DNA of 64,000 nucleotides from Chitinophaga niabensis (GTDB lineage: Bacteria > Bacteroidota > Bacteroidia > Chitinophagales > Chitinophagaceae): positions 6,205,001 to 6,269,000 of the forward strand of contig NZ_CP154260.1 in NCBI RefSeq assembly GCF_039545795.1, in the 5' to 3' direction. A program made the position numbers and the translations under genes. Shown piece after piece: positions 43,398 to 54,264 of this stretch (positions are counted from its first letter, which is position 1; every line of letters starts with the position of its first letter). The notes below the pieces were generated by a model. That model did not search any database and was not told where the DNA came from. It saw only the letters and a program-made list of their open reading frames with translations.

Positions 43398-44462
43398 ATG
43401 CGCGGTTTAATTTTCGGATTACTGGCCTGCATCTATTTTCCCCTACAGGCTCAACAACTGAAACCCGGCTTTGACCCCAAAGAATACCACGATCTCCTCA
43501 GCCTCCCGGAAAGAGGAGATAGTAGTATGGACAAACATCCGGACAATTATCAACTCCTCTATACTTCCCCCGAAGTGGGTTTTTATAACCGCTGGTTCTT
43601 ATGGAAACGGAATGATGGTGTGATTGTGATCAATATCCGTGGTACCATTGGAAAAACAGAAAGCTGGCTGGCGAATTTTTATGCGGCCATGATCCCGGCA
43701 ACGGGCTCCCTGCAATTAACGGATAGTACACGATTTGATTATAGGCTGGCGAAGGATAGTGCTGCTCCTTATGTGCATGTGGGCTGGACGGTATCCCTGG
43801 GTTTCCTGGCCCCTGATATTGTAACGCATATCAAAGAGCAATATAAGGCCGGGGCGCGGGAGTTTATTATCATGGGCCATAGCCAGGGTGGGGCGATTGC
43901 TTTTTTAACCCGCTCTTATCTTGAATATTTACCGGGCATGCCAAAGGATATCAAATACAAAACCTATTGCAGTGCGGCACCTAAACCGGGGAACCTTTAT
44001 TATGCGTATGATTTTGATTTCATTACAAGAGATGGATGGGGATTCAGGGTTGTGAACAGCGCGGACTGGGTTCCGGAAACGCCATTGTCCTTGCAAAGGG
44101 TAACCGACTTTAATCCTGTGAATCCGTTTATAGATATACCGGGAACTTTGAAAAAGCAGAAATTCTTTGTGCGGCTTTATGGCAAGATGGTATATAATAA
44201 ACTCACGCGTGCAACGAACCGTTCTGTTCGCCGTTACCGGAAATACCTCGGCAACTTTGTGTATAAGTTATCAAAGAAACAACTGTCGCAACTCCAGCAG
44301 CCGGCCTATATGTACAGCAATAATTACATGACGGCCGGATCACCGGTTATACTGAAGGCAGATGAGGAATATTTTAAGCAATATCCATTTGATGGTAAAA
44401 ATGTGTTCATCCATCACATGCCTGCGCATTATCTCTTCTTATTAAAGAAGTATTACCCTTAA
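43398..44462 (+). CDS. Secreted lipase-like protein (class 3 alpha/beta hydrolase)
   Basis: 354 residues with a Sec signal (MRGLIFGLLACIYFPLQAQ). The nucleophile elbow MGHSQGG puts the catalytic serine at 162; VINIRGTIGKTESW forms the oxyanion strand. KTYCSAAPKPGNLYYAYDF and NSADWVPETP resemble the acid region of Lipase_3 proteins. A catalytic His is likely in the C-terminal IHHMPAHYL. It should act outside the cytoplasm on esters of unknown nature. Overlaps the convergent glycolipid-binding-type gene by 4 bases. Confidence 0.88.
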   Translation: MRGLIFGLLACIYFPLQAQQLKPGFDPKEYHDLLSLPERGDSSMDKHPDNYQLLYTSPEVGFYNRWFLWKRNDGVIVINIRGTIGKTESWLANFYAAMIPATGSLQLTDSTRFDYRLAKDSAAPYVHVGWTVSLGFLAPDIVTHIKEQYKAGAREFIIMGHSQGGAIAFLTRSYLEYLPGMPKDIKYKTYCSAAPKPGNLYYAYDFDFITRDGWGFRVVNSADWVPETPLSLQRVTDFNPVNPFIDIPGTLKKQKFFVRLYGKMVYNKLTRATNRSVRRYRKYLGNFVYKLSKKQLSQLQQPAYMYSNNYMTAGSPVILKADEEYFKQYPFDGKNVFIHHMPAHYLFLLKKYYP

Positions 44463-45013
44463 GACTGGATGCGGGAGAAGAGTGTGGGATAGTCTATGAC
44501 CAATCCATCTTCGTCTACTTTCAAATCAGCCGTGAAATCTCTGAACACACCTTCGTATTTATATATGTCATCGCCGAGATTGGTGTAAAACTGTTTTACG
44601 GGTTTGATCTCGTCTTTGAAAATATTGATGTAAAGCACATCAATTTCCCGCCTGTCTTTAGGTTCCAGCTGAAGCCTGTTGATGGGGAGGGTATTGGTAA
44701 GCGGGGTGAGAGAAATATCTATGTCTATACACTTAGCCCATTCCGGCCGGGTGTGGCCGCTTTGGGTCCATACGCCATCCTGGTCCCGCTGGAGAGAGAT
44801 CCAGGAATATTCTCCGGCTTTTTCCACCGCCATTTCCAGCGAGCTTACCTGCCAGAGGCGGTCTAATATAATATCATAGTTAACAGAGAACGGGGTATCT
44901 TCTCCATAACCTACAATTGTTCCGTCTATTCGTATATCGGTTTCCGTTGTTTCCACATTGCAATACTCCATCATTTGCTGGAAGAGGCCCTTCCAGACTA
45001 TTTGTTTTTTCAT
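44459..45013 (-). CDS. Putative glycolipid-binding protein (DUF1089-like)
   Basis: 184 residues, soluble, without signal peptide. QIVWKGLFQQMMEYCNVE at the start and RPEWAKCIDIDISLTPLTNTLPINRL in the middle match my memory of the DUF1089/glycolipid-binding family, a beta-rich fold related to LolA/LppX-like proteins. Function unproven. The zinc metallopeptidase gene ends 5 bases upstream, so both are probably one transcript. Confidence 0.75.
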   Translation of the reverse strand: MKKQIVWKGLFQQMMEYCNVETTETDIRIDGTIVGYGEDTPFSVNYDIILDRLWQVSSLEMAVEKAGEYSWISLQRDQDGVWTQSGHTRPEWAKCIDIDISLTPLTNTLPINRLQLEPKDRREIDVLYINIFKDEIKPVKQFYTNLGDDIYKYEGVFRDFTADLKVDEDGLVIDYPTLFSRIQS

Positions 45014-45018
45014 GACAT

Positions 45019-45867
45019 CTATTGATTACTGTTAAAAGTATCACCCTGGCGTACATCGCCGGTTTCGAAACCTTTTTTGAACCAGTACATCCTTTGGGCT
45101 GAGGTACCATGTGTGAAGGCATCGGGTACTACTACTCCGCGGGATTGTTTCTGGAGGCGGTCGTCTCCAATGGCGTTGGCGGCATTGAGGGCTTCTTCAA
45201 TATCGCCGGCTTCCAGGATGTTTTGCATTTTCTGGGCGTGATTAGCCCAAACGCCTGCAAAGAAATCCGCCTGTAGTTCCAGTTTTACGGAGAGTTTATT
45301 GTATTCCGTTTCGCTGAGCTGGGAGCGGGCGCGTTGCACTTTTTCAGAGATGCCGAGGAGGTTTTGCACGTGATGACCCACTTCATGGGCAATCACATAA
45401 GCCATGGCAAAGTCTCCCGGGGCGTTCAGTTTATCTTTCAGTTCATCGTAAAAAGAAAGGTCGATATAAACTTTCCGGTCTGCGGGGCAATAGAAAGGGC
45501 CGGATGCGCTGCTGGCATTACCGCAGGCAGATTCCACCACGCCGGTGAACATTACCAGGGTGGGTTCCTGGTATTGCTGATTCATTTCGGAAAAGAGTTT
45601 GTTCCACACATCCTCTGTATCTGCCAATACCACTTTGACAAAGCCGGCCGCTTCTTTTTCCGCAGCTTCCTGTTGCGGGGAAAGCTGGCCCTGGCTGGGG
45701 GCTTGCTGTTGCTGAAGGTCCATTACCTGGGAGGGGTCCCCGCCAAGGAAGTAAATAATAACAGCAATAACAATAGTACCGATGCCGCCTCCGGCGATAA
45801 GCCCGCCACGGGATGAACCACGGCGATCTTCAACATTTCCGCTTTCGCGACGTCCTTGCCAACGCAT
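45019..45867 (-). CDS. Neutral zinc metallopeptidase (YpfJ family)
   Basis: 282 residues. Positively charged start with RRGSS, one membrane helix (about 25-43), a Gln/Pro/Glu-rich linker, then the peptidase domain. The zinc motif is AHEVGHHVQ (about 165-173), preceded by ASGPFYCPADRKVYIDLSFYDEL; ELQADFFAGVWANH supplies the third ligand. The catalytic domain should face the periplasm. Family function is unsettled. Confidence 0.9.
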   Translation of the reverse strand: MRWQGRRESGNVEDRRGSSRGGLIAGGGIGTIVIAVIIYFLGGDPSQVMDLQQQQAPSQGQLSPQQEAAEKEAAGFVKVVLADTEDVWNKLFSEMNQQYQEPTLVMFTGVVESACGNASSASGPFYCPADRKVYIDLSFYDELKDKLNAPGDFAMAYVIAHEVGHHVQNLLGISEKVQRARSQLSETEYNKLSVKLELQADFFAGVWANHAQKMQNILEAGDIEEALNAANAIGDDRLQKQSRGVVVPDAFTHGTSAQRMYWFKKGFETGDVRQGDTFNSNQ

Positions 45868-46223
45868 ATGAGAATGGTTTTAGTTAGATAAATTTAAGAA
45901 ATAAAAGAATGGTGCGCGTGCCTGTTTCAGGAGTTAACACCCGGAGGCAAAATGAATAAATTGAACGATGGTAACTTCGTTGGCACTGCCTATATTCGTT
46001 CCGTAAGTTAGCCCGGTTTACCTAAAACTTTTGTTGTCGGATTTTTTGTCTTTGTTATGGATGTTGTCCCATAGCAGGGTTGGTAGCTATTTCGGTTGCG
46101 GGTTTCTACCTGTACTGATTTTTAAAAATGCCTGGAAAGCAAAAGGCCGGATGAAAATCCGGCCCGGCTGAAGGTTACAACAAAATCTAAACCTGCTTAT
46201 GAGAAAACTTAAAAAATTCTTTT
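45868..46223. other. Intergenic region between gltD and the zinc peptidase gene
   Basis: 356 bases. It contains the gltD terminator (46141-46164) and presumably the promoter of the peptidase gene. No RNA gene or riboswitch was recognised, although 46000-46120 is moderately structured. Confidence 0.5.
46141..46164 (-). terminator. Intrinsic terminator of the glutamate synthase operon
   Basis: GGCCGGAT/ATCCGGCC perfect 8-bp stem with GAAA loop; on the minus strand it is followed by TTTTGC, so a short T-run. Confidence 0.65.
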
Positions 46224-47699
46224 TTATAAGGACAGGAACATCAAAGAATGATCTTTGCTTTCCAGTTGTGAAGAACCCATCAGGAACTCGTCCACTTTAC
46301 GGGCACATTCACGTCCTTCACTAATTGCCCACACTACCAAAGACTGGCCACGGCGCATATCGCCGGCAGCAAATACTTTAGCAACGGAGGTTTCATATGC
46401 TTTTTCGGAAGCCTTCACATTTCCACGATCGTCTGTTTCCACACCCAGGTCATCCAGCATACCGGTATGTTGTGGTTGAATAAAGCCCATGGCCAGTAAT
46501 GCCAGTTCGCAGGGAACTTCTCTTTCTGAACCTGGTACTTCCGTGAACCTTGCCGGTCTGCCATCTGTGCCGAGCGACCATTGCAGATCCACCAGCAGCA
46601 AACCTTTGAGGTTACCTTTATCATCACCCACAAATGCTTTTGTAGCAATTGCCCACTGACGGTCTGCCCCTTCATCATGAGAAGAAGAAGTTTTCAATAC
46701 CATGGGATAAGTAGGCCATGGCATATAAGGCGTCCGCTCTCCGGGAGGTTTTGGTAATAATTCTAATTGTGTGATGCTAACGGCACCATGGCGGTTGGAA
46801 GTTCCTACACAATCCGAACCGGTATCGCCACCACCTATCACCACTACATTTTTACCAGTGGCAAAAATATCTTCACCTTCTACAGGTAATTTACTTACAC
46901 GCTTGTTTTGTTGCTTCAGGAAGTCCATCGCAAAATGCACACCTTTCAATTCACGGCCCGGGATAGCGAGGTCACGGGGAATGGTAGAACCACCTGCCAG
47001 CACAATTGCATTGTATTCACGCTGCAGATCATTCACACTAACGTTCACGCCTACGTTTGCATTGCATTGAAACACAATTCCTTCTTCTTCCAACAAAGTG
47101 ATCCTGCGGTCTATCACCCATTTTTCAAGTTTGAAATCCGGGATGCCGTAACGGAGTAGTCCGCCTGGTTTATCATCTCTTTCAAATACTGTAACATGGT
47201 GGCCGGCAGAGTTCAGTTGTGCGGCGGCAGCCAGACCCGCAGGGCCGGAACCGATCACTGCCACTTTTTTGCCAGTACGTACACGCGGTACTTTGGCTTT
47301 TATCAGTCCTTTATCAAAACCTATTTCAATGATGTGCCTTTCAATTTCCTCGATAGCTACCGGCGGTTGGTTAATTCCCAAAACGCAGGCACTTTCGCAG
47401 GGGGCCGGACAAATACGGCCGGTGAATTCAGGGAAGTTATTGGTAGACGATAAGATGTCCAGCGCTTCCTGCCAGTCTTTTCTGTATACCGCATCATTAA
47501 ACTCAGGGATCACATTACCCAGCGGGCATCCGCTATGGCAAAAGGGAACACCACAGTTCATGCAACGCGCAGCCTGCTCATTCAGCTTTGGCTCGGGGAA
47601 ACGTTCTACAAATTCATTGTAGTGTTTTACCCGTCCTTTCGGATCAGCCTTTCCGGGAAGCTCCCGTGTAAATTCCAGAAATCCTGTTGGTTTACCCAT
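46224..47699 (-). CDS. gltD: Glutamate synthase, small (beta) subunit
   Basis: 491 residues. It feeds electrons from NADPH to the large subunit. The N-terminal iron-sulfur domain has [17 protein letters not shown] (about 42-58) and [15 protein letters not shown] motif [14 protein letters not shown] near 150 and NADPH motif [14 protein letters not shown] near 290 follow; the C-terminal [17 protein letters not shown] is diagnostic. The gene lies 33 bases after gltB, forming the complete enzyme that makes two glutamates from glutamine and 2-oxoglutarate. Confidence 0.96.
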   Translation of the reverse strand: MGKPTGFLEFTRELPGKADPKGRVKHYNEFVERFPEPKLNEQAARCMNCGVPFCHSGCPLGNVIPEFNDAVYRKDWQEALDILSSTNNFPEFTGRICPAPCESACVLGINQPPVAIEEIERHIIEIGFDKGLIKAKVPRVRTGKKVAVIGSGPAGLAAAAQLNSAGHHVTVFERDDKPGGLLRYGIPDFKLEKWVIDRRITLLEEEGIVFQCNANVGVNVSVNDLQREYNAIVLAGGSTIPRDLAIPGRELKGVHFAMDFLKQQNKRVSKLPVEGEDIFATGKNVVVIGGGDTGSDCVGTSNRHGAVSITQLELLPKPPGERTPYMPWPTYPMVLKTSSSHDEGADRQWAIATKAFVGDDKGNLKGLLLVDLQWSLGTDGRPARFTEVPGSEREVPCELALLAMGFIQPQHTGMLDDLGVETDDRGNVKASEKAYETSVAKVFAAGDMRRGQSLVVWAISEGRECARKVDEFLMGSSQLESKDHSLMFLSL

Positions 47700-47732
47700 A
47701 TCTCTGCTTAGTCTCTTGTTAAAATTTGGTTC

Positions 47733-50700
47733 CTACTTTTTTGCATTGCTTTTTACGCCTTTTTGTTCGGCATGTTTCAATGCTGCCTTGTATTCTTTCG
47801 GGAATACTTTCACGAAGTGGCGTAATTGGTTCTCCCAGTCTTTCAGGATGAACTTGGCTACAGTACTGTTCGTGTAGGCGTGGTGTTTGGTGATCAGGTC
47901 GTGCAGTTGTGCTGCATCTTCTTCGCTCAATGGATCCAGATCGATCATATCCAGGTTGCAACGGCTGGCGAACACATTCTTCACATCATATATAAATGCA
48001 AGACCTCCACTCATACCTGCACCAAAGTTGCGGCCTGTTTCTCCCAGGATCACTGCGCGGCCGCCAGTCATGTATTCACAACCATGGTCTCCTGTTCCTT
48101 CCGTTACAACGGTTGCGCCGGAATTCCTTACACAGAACCTTTCACCTGCTTTACCGCGGATGTAAGCTTCTCCGGAAGTAGAACCATACAATGCCACATT
48201 ACCGGCAATGATGTTTTCTTCTGCTTTGAAACCTGCTTCATTAGAAGGGTAGAGGATCAGTTTGGCGCCGGATAAACCTTTACCAAAGTAATCGTTTGCC
48301 TCACCTTCCAGTTCCAGCGTTACACCTTTTGTATTGAATGCGCCAAAGCTCTGACCTGCAGAACCGGTGAATTTGAAATGGATCGTATCCTCCGGTAAGC
48401 CTTCGCTCTTGTATATTTTTGATATTTCGTTGGACAGGATGGTACCGATGGTACGGTCTGTATTCCTTACAGCGTATTTTCCGAACACGCGGGTTTTGTT
48501 CTCCAGCGCGGGTTTGGATGCTTTCAGCAATTGCCAGTCCAGCACCTCTGAAATGCCATGGTCCTGTTCTTCCTGTTTGTAAAGACCGGTGTCGTCTGAA
48601 GCGGGTTCACGATACAAGATCGGAGAAAGATCCAGGTTCTTGTATTTCCAGTGTGTTACGTTTTCGCGAACTTTTAATACTTCTACCTGGCCCACCATTT
48701 CCTCTACTTTGCGGAAACCAAGTTCAGCCATGATCTCCCGTAATTCTGCCACCAGGAAGTGGAAGAAGTTCACCACGTGCTGTGCGTTTCCTTCAAAACG
48801 TTTCCGCAATTCAGGATCCTGTGTAGCTACCCCAACAGGGCAGGTGTTCAGGTGGCATTTCCGCATCATTATACAACCTTCTACAACAAGTGCGGCTGTG
48901 GCAACACCCCATTCTTCCGCTCCCAGTAAGGTAGCGATGGCAATGTCCCTTCCGGTTTTCAGCTGGCCATCCGTTTGAACGGTTACGCGGCTGCGGAGTT
49001 TATTACGAACAAGTGTTTGATGTGTTTCCGCCAGACCCAGTTCCCAGGGTAAACCGGCATGTTTGATAGAACTGATCGGAGAAGCCCCTGTTCCGCCATC
49101 ATAGCCGGAAACGAGGATCACATCCGCATGTGCTTTTGCCACACCTGCTGCGATAGTTCCCACCCCAGCTTTGGAAACCAGCTTTACGCTGATCCTTGCT
49201 GCACGGTTAGCATTCTTCAGATCAAAGATCAGCTGCGCCAGGTCCTCGATAGAATAGATATCGTGGTGTGGTGGCGGAGAGATCAAACCTACGCCAGGGG
49301 TAGCGTGACGAACCTTTGCGATCCATTCATCTACTTTATGACCTGGCAGCTGGCCACCTTCTCCGGGTTTAGCACCCTGTGCCATCTTGATCTGCAATTC
49401 GTCTGCATTCGTAAGATAGTAGCTGGTTACACCAAAACGTGCAGAAGCTACCTGCTTAATGGCAGAACGCATGTTATCTCCATTAGCGGCAATCTCGTAA
49501 CGCATTTCATCTTCACCACCCTCCCCGGTATTGCTTTTTGCACCAATGCGGTTCATGGCAATAGCCAGTGTGGAGTGTGCTTCGTGGCTGATGGAGCCAA
49601 AGCTCATAGCCCCTGTGGCAAAGCGTTTCAGGATAGACTCAGCTGGTTCTACTTCTTCCAGTGGAACAGGGTTGCGATTACGTTTGAACGTAAACAGGCT
49701 CCGCAGCGTAGCTGCTTTTTCCATCTGGTCGTTTATAGACTTGGAGTATTTTTTAAAAACGTTATAGTCGTTTAGCCTTGTTGAATACTGCAGCAGGTGA
49801 ATGGTAGTAGGATTGAAGAGGTGGAACTCTCCTTTCCTTTTCCACTGATACACCCCGCCAGAGTTGAGACGTTGCACCGGAGTTTCTTTACGGCCATAAC
49901 CGATCCAGTGTTTCGCCAGTGTTTCTTTTGCCAGTTCATCCAGGCCCATTCCCTGGATACGGGAAACGGCACCAGAGAAATATTTATCTACAACGGATTT
50001 GTTGATACCGAGTATTTCGAAGATCTGTGCACCCTGGTATGATTGCAGGGTAGAGATGCCCATCTTGGAGAACACTTTCAGCAATCCTTCGCAAACCGCC
50101 TTGATGTAATTCTTTTTCAGTTTATCCACATCCAGGTCCGTCTGCATTTTACCAGCCAGGCGCATATCGCGGATAGTGCTCAATGCGAGGTATGGATTGA
50201 TGGCAGTGGCGCCGAATCCGAGTAAACATGCAAAGTGATGTACCTCCCAAACATCGCCGGCTTCTACTACCAGCCCAACCTGACCACGGTATCCTTTACG
50301 GATAAGGTGATGGTGTACGGCTGAAAGTGCCAGCAGAGACGGGATTGCAGCATGTTCAGAATCAATGGCGCGGTCAGAAAGTATGATCACTTCAAAACCA
50401 TCATCCACGGCATCTACTGCATAACGGCATAAACGGGCGAGGCCTTTTTCCAGGGAGCCTGGTTTACCGTCTGCTTTAAAGTATGTGTGTAAAGTTTTGG
50501 CCTGGAAGATACCGGTATCGATACTGCGGATCTTTTCCAGATCATAGTTGTTCAGGATTGGATGCGGCAGTGCAACACTGTGGCAATGCAAAGGATTTTC
50601 GTCCAGCAGGTTTCCGTTGTTGCCAAGGAAAGTTGCGAGGGACATTACCAGCCTTTCCCTGATCGGATCGATGGGAGGGTTGGTTACCTGTGCAAACAGT

Positions 50701-52268
50701 TGTTTGAAATAACTGGTGAGGTGTTGCGGCTGATCGCTCAGCACAGCTAAAGGCACATCGGTTCCCATAGAGCCAACCGGTTCTTTACCATCGAGGGCCA
50801 TTGGCGCGATGATGGTTTCCAGGTCTTCTGTGGAATATCCGAATGCACGCTGATATTTGAAGATCTGCTCTTGTTCCAGGTGCGTGAAAGTTACACGTGG
50901 TTCAGGCAGTTCGTCAATACGGATCTTGTATTTGTTCAGCCATTCTGCATAAGGTTGCTGAGAGCAGATAGATTGTTTCAGTTCCTCATCACCAATGATG
51001 CGGCCCTGTTCCATATCCACCACAAACATTTTACCGGGTTGCAGGCGGCCTTTTTCTTTTACATTTTTTGGATCGATAGGCAAAACACCAGCTTCAGAAG
51101 CCATGATCACGCGATCATCTTTTGTTACCACAAAGCGGGAAGGGCGGAGACCGTTACGATCCAAAGTTGCGCCAATGATCTTTCCGTCTGTGAAAGAAAT
51201 AGAAGCCGGGCCATCCCAGGGTTCCATCAGTGAAGCATGGTATTCATAGAATGCTTTCTTCACCGGGTCCATATCATTATTACCATCCCAGGCTTCAGGG
51301 ATCAGCATCATCATTACATGCGGTAAAGAACGGCCGGTAAGGTTCAGCAGTTCTATCACGTTATCCAGGCAGGCGGAGTCAGACTGGCCTTCATCTACGA
51401 TGGGGGACAGCATTTCCATTTCTTCCGGCGTGAAGTATTTGGTAGCAAAACTGTTTTCGCCGGCACGTAACCAGTTGAGGTTACCTTTCAGCGTATTGAT
51501 CTCACCATTGTGTGCAATGAAGCGGAATGGGTGAGCCAGTTTCCAGCTGGGGAAAGTATTGGTGGCAAAACGGCTGTGGATAAGACCGAATGCAGAAACC
51601 ATCCTTTCATCGCGCAAGTCTGTATAATAGTGACCAACCTGGTAAGTGGTCAGCTGGCCCTTATATACTACAGTGCGGGAAGAGAGAGAAGCGAAATAGA
51701 TCTCCGCTTTATCTTTTGGAATGGAATTGCGAACCGTTTTGGTAATATAATTACGGAGTACAAACAGTTTGCGTTCAAAATCATCATCATCTGCCACATC
51801 AATAGCAGCAGTGATGAACAGTTGTTCGATCTGTGGCTCAACAGACAATGCGGTTTCCCCTATACCATCCGGACGGACAGGAACAAGGCGGTAACCGAGT
51901 ACATTAAGGCCTAATTTTTCAGCGCAGCGTTGTATGATCTCGCGGCACTCATCGCGCCAGCGTTGTTCTTTTGGAAAGAAAACCATTCCCACACCATATT
52001 TACCATTGGCGGGGAGGCGGATGCCCAGTTTCAGGCACTCATCATATAAAAACTCATGCGGCATCTGGATAAGAATGCCGGCACCGTCACCAGTTGTACG
52101 TTCGCAACCACTTGCGCCGCGATGTTCCATGCATTCCAGCATGCTCAACGCATCACGAATGATCGTATGTGACTTTCTTCCTTTAATATGGGCGGTAAAG
52201 CCCGTACCGCAGGCATCATGCTCAAATTCAGAACGATACAAACCCAGCTCTTGGCTCACATTACTCAT
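47733..52268 (-). CDS. gltB: Glutamate synthase, large (alpha) subunit
   Basis: 1511 residues from the ATG at 52268. This start leaves a 19-residue propeptide before the nucleophile Cys20 (HDACGTGF), as usual for the class II amidotransferase; the longer frame adds 24 residues without family resemblance. Further domains: glutaminase (about 20-420), central domain, FMN/2-oxoglutarate domain (GEGGEDEMRY, KPGEGGQLPGHKV), 3Fe-4S cluster cysteines in CHLNTCPVGVATQDP, and the GXGXG beta-helix at the end (GRNFGAGMSGGLAF). Expected length is about 1500. Confidence 0.97.
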   Translation of the reverse strand: MSNVSQELGLYRSEFEHDACGTGFTAHIKGRKSHTIIRDALSMLECMEHRGASGCERTTGDGAGILIQMPHEFLYDECLKLGIRLPANGKYGVGMVFFPKEQRWRDECREIIQRCAEKLGLNVLGYRLVPVRPDGIGETALSVEPQIEQLFITAAIDVADDDDFERKLFVLRNYITKTVRNSIPKDKAEIYFASLSSRTVVYKGQLTTYQVGHYYTDLRDERMVSAFGLIHSRFATNTFPSWKLAHPFRFIAHNGEINTLKGNLNWLRAGENSFATKYFTPEEMEMLSPIVDEGQSDSACLDNVIELLNLTGRSLPHVMMMLIPEAWDGNNDMDPVKKAFYEYHASLMEPWDGPASISFTDGKIIGATLDRNGLRPSRFVVTKDDRVIMASEAGVLPIDPKNVKEKGRLQPGKMFVVDMEQGRIIGDEELKQSICSQQPYAEWLNKYKIRIDELPEPRVTFTHLEQEQIFKYQRAFGYSTEDLETIIAPMALDGKEPVGSMGTDVPLAVLSDQPQHLTSYFKQLFAQVTNPPIDPIRERLVMSLATFLGNNGNLLDENPLHCHSVALPHPILNNYDLEKIRSIDTGIFQAKTLHTYFKADGKPGSLEKGLARLCRYAVDAVDDGFEVIILSDRAIDSEHAAIPSLLALSAVHHHLIRKGYRGQVGLVVEAGDVWEVHHFACLLGFGATAINPYLALSTIRDMRLAGKMQTDLDVDKLKKNYIKAVCEGLLKVFSKMGISTLQSYQGAQIFEILGINKSVVDKYFSGAVSRIQGMGLDELAKETLAKHWIGYGRKETPVQRLNSGGVYQWKRKGEFHLFNPTTIHLLQYSTRLNDYNVFKKYSKSINDQMEKAATLRSLFTFKRNRNPVPLEEVEPAESILKRFATGAMSFGSISHEAHSTLAIAMNRIGAKSNTGEGGEDEMRYEIAANGDNMRSAIKQVASARFGVTSYYLTNADELQIKMAQGAKPGEGGQLPGHKVDEWIAKVRHATPGVGLISPPPHHDIYSIEDLAQLIFDLKNANRAARISVKLVSKAGVGTIAAGVAKAHADVILVSGYDGGTGASPISSIKHAGLPWELGLAETHQTLVRNKLRSRVTVQTDGQLKTGRDIAIATLLGAEEWGVATAALVVEGCIMMRKCHLNTCPVGVATQDPELRKRFEGNAQHVVNFFHFLVAELREIMAELGFRKVEEMVGQVEVLKVRENVTHWKYKNLDLSPILYREPASDDTGLYKQEEQDHGISEVLDWQLLKASKPALENKTRVFGKYAVRNTDRTIGTILSNEISKIYKSEGLPEDTIHFKFTGSAGQSFGAFNTKGVTLELEGEANDYFGKGLSGAKLILYPSNEAGFKAEENIIAGNVALYGSTSGEAYIRGKAGERFCVRNSGATVVTEGTGDHGCEYMTGGRAVILGETGRNFGAGMSGGLAFIYDVKNVFASRCNLDMIDLDPLSEEDAAQLHDLITKHHAYTNSTVAKFILKDWENQLRHFVKVFPKEYKAALKHAEQKGVKSNAKK

Positions 52269-52504
52269 TAGCTTTAGATTTTTTCCTTTTATATCAGATA
52301 CCAGATACACTCCTCCCTGAAGGAGCAAACCCCCGGGCATTGGTACCGTAATTGCTTTGGGAACGGTTTAAAGATACTAAAGGAATGCGGTATTTTTTAT
52401 AGAAAGTTCTATTAAAGGCCTAAAATTTGGAAAACTTTAAAAAGACCCGGGTCTTCATTTGATAATATTAAAAAATGAACGGCCTCCGGAACCCATTCCG
52501 GGCA

Positions 52505-52530
52505 CAAGAAAGCCGGGAGAATATCCCGGC
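52505..52530 (-). terminator. Terminator of the GH10-like gene
   Basis: GCCGGGA/TCCCGGC (52512-52530), 5-base loop; the following minus-strand run (TTTCTTG) is weak. Confidence 0.6.
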
Positions 52531-52559
52531 TGGTAATAAGTTGTGTAAAACAATGTGGA

Positions 52560-54101
52560 TCAAGGTTCAAATTCAAATTTCGGCTTGCCATTTTCTATTT
52601 CTACCCTCAGCGGATCGCTGATCATGCTTTCATTTTGCATACGGTCCAGAGCCGTAACTATATAAATATATTTTCGTCCTCTAATATAAGTGCGGTCGAT
52701 GAAAACGGGGTCCGGCATCTGTAAAACGATGCTGAGGATCTTCGTGGGGTCGTTCACGTTCACCACATCCGTCTCCTCAAAGCGGTACAGCACGTACTGT
52801 TTGGTTTGGTGAGAAGTATCGTCATCTGCCCAACGCACCTCCAGCCCTTCCGGTTTTTCAAAAGCATCTGTGAAGTAAGGGGCTTCAGGCGCTTTGTTAT
52901 CCAGCCAGGGCATAGTGGGCCGCAGAGCCGGGTAACGGTAAAAATGGTTCCGGAGAGAATCCACCACACCTAAAGCATTGTCTGCGAAACATTTGGAACT
53001 GTAGTAGATACTGCCCTGCACTGTGCTGAGGGCACGGGTGGCTGTGATCTGCCTTGGAATTTCCGCAGGATCTTTCCAGCTGGCGTTGCTGCCGATGCGG
53101 TAGGGGGCATGTCCTATATATATATGTCTGCCATATCCGTGTTTGCTCCACCAGTTCACTAACAAACCAAACGGCACCAGGCGGTGACCGGATTCCCAAT
53201 ACAATTGCGGGGCGAGGTAATCTATCCAGCCGAGCCGCTGCCATTTGATCACATCTGCATAAAGATCATCGTAGTTGGTGAGGCTTCCGCGGGTAGGCGT
53301 TCCATCAGGGTCTTTATCATTACTGCGCCAGACACCAAAAGGACTGATCCCGAATTTCACCCAGGGCTTTTCAGCTTTGATGGCCGTGTTGAGCATTTGT
53401 ATGATGGTATCCACATTGGAACGGCGCCAATCATCTATGTAGAGATTTTTGCCGTACATGCGGTAAGAGTTTTTATCCGGGAAGTCCCTGTTGGCAATAC
53501 GGTAGGGGTAAAAGTAATCATCGAAATGCACGGCATCAATGTCGTACCGTTTTACCACATCGCGGATCACTTCTGTTACATAACTGCGTGCTTCGGGAAT
53601 ACCGGGGTCGAAATATTTTTTGTCACCATAAGTTACAAACCACTGTGGTTTGAGGCGGGTGATGTGATTGGCTGCGATACTGCTGCTGCGGATATTGGCT
53701 ACGGCGCGATAGGGATTGAACCATGCGTGGAATTCCATGCCCCGTTTGTGCGTTTCCGTTACCATAAATTCCAGGGGATCATAATAAGGGTAGGGCGGTT
53801 TTCCCTGTACCCCGGTGAGGTATTCGCTCCAGGGTTCATATGGGGAAGCATAAAAAGCATCACTTACCGGCCGCACCTGGAAAACAATAGCATTCATGCC
53901 ATTCCGCTGATGCTGGTCCAGCAGGCGAATGAACTCCTGTTGTTGTTCTTCGGAAGACAAACCTTTCCGTGATGGAAAGTCGATATTTTCAATCGTGGCT
54001 ATCCATACAGCCCGCAGCTCCCGTTTAGGCGGTAGTTGTGCTTTACTTGTGAGTACCATGCTGCCACACAGTAGTAATCCTGCCAAAAAGTGCTTCACCA
54101 T
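52560..54101 (-). CDS. Exported GH10-like glycosylhydrolase (DUF187/GHL10)
   Basis: 513 residues from the ATG at 54101, which begins a signal peptide (VKHFLAGLLLCGSMVLTSKAQ). A TIM-barrel domain follows: RELRAVWIATIENIDFPS, NAIVFQVRPVSDAFYASPYEPWSE, GMEFHAWFNPYRA, DAVHFDDYFYPY (likely catalytic acidic pair) and KFGISPFGVWR, IDYLAPQLYW. A C-terminal Fn3-like domain (about 430-510) closes it. GHL10 proteins are thought to act on peptidoglycan-type or other glycans; substrate uncertain. Confidence 0.92.
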   Translation of the reverse strand: MVKHFLAGLLLCGSMVLTSKAQLPPKRELRAVWIATIENIDFPSRKGLSSEEQQQEFIRLLDQHQRNGMNAIVFQVRPVSDAFYASPYEPWSEYLTGVQGKPPYPYYDPLEFMVTETHKRGMEFHAWFNPYRAVANIRSSSIAANHITRLKPQWFVTYGDKKYFDPGIPEARSYVTEVIRDVVKRYDIDAVHFDDYFYPYRIANRDFPDKNSYRMYGKNLYIDDWRRSNVDTIIQMLNTAIKAEKPWVKFGISPFGVWRSNDKDPDGTPTRGSLTNYDDLYADVIKWQRLGWIDYLAPQLYWESGHRLVPFGLLVNWWSKHGYGRHIYIGHAPYRIGSNASWKDPAEIPRQITATRALSTVQGSIYYSSKCFADNALGVVDSLRNHFYRYPALRPTMPWLDNKAPEAPYFTDAFEKPEGLEVRWADDDTSHQTKQYVLYRFEETDVVNVNDPTKILSIVLQMPDPVFIDRTYIRGRKYIYIVTALDRMQNESMISDPLRVEIENGKPKFEFEP

Positions 54102-54264
54102 TCCTGATACTTTTTCCTTTAATCCTGAAAACTGCGAAAATAACCCACCAATCGCCAAATCCCAAATGCGGAAGTCCTTCATTTCCAGCAAAAGCGGAGC
54201 CAAACCTATTCGCTATATACTTTGATAAAAGATTTGTATTTTGTTTATAACACATTCCAGCGTT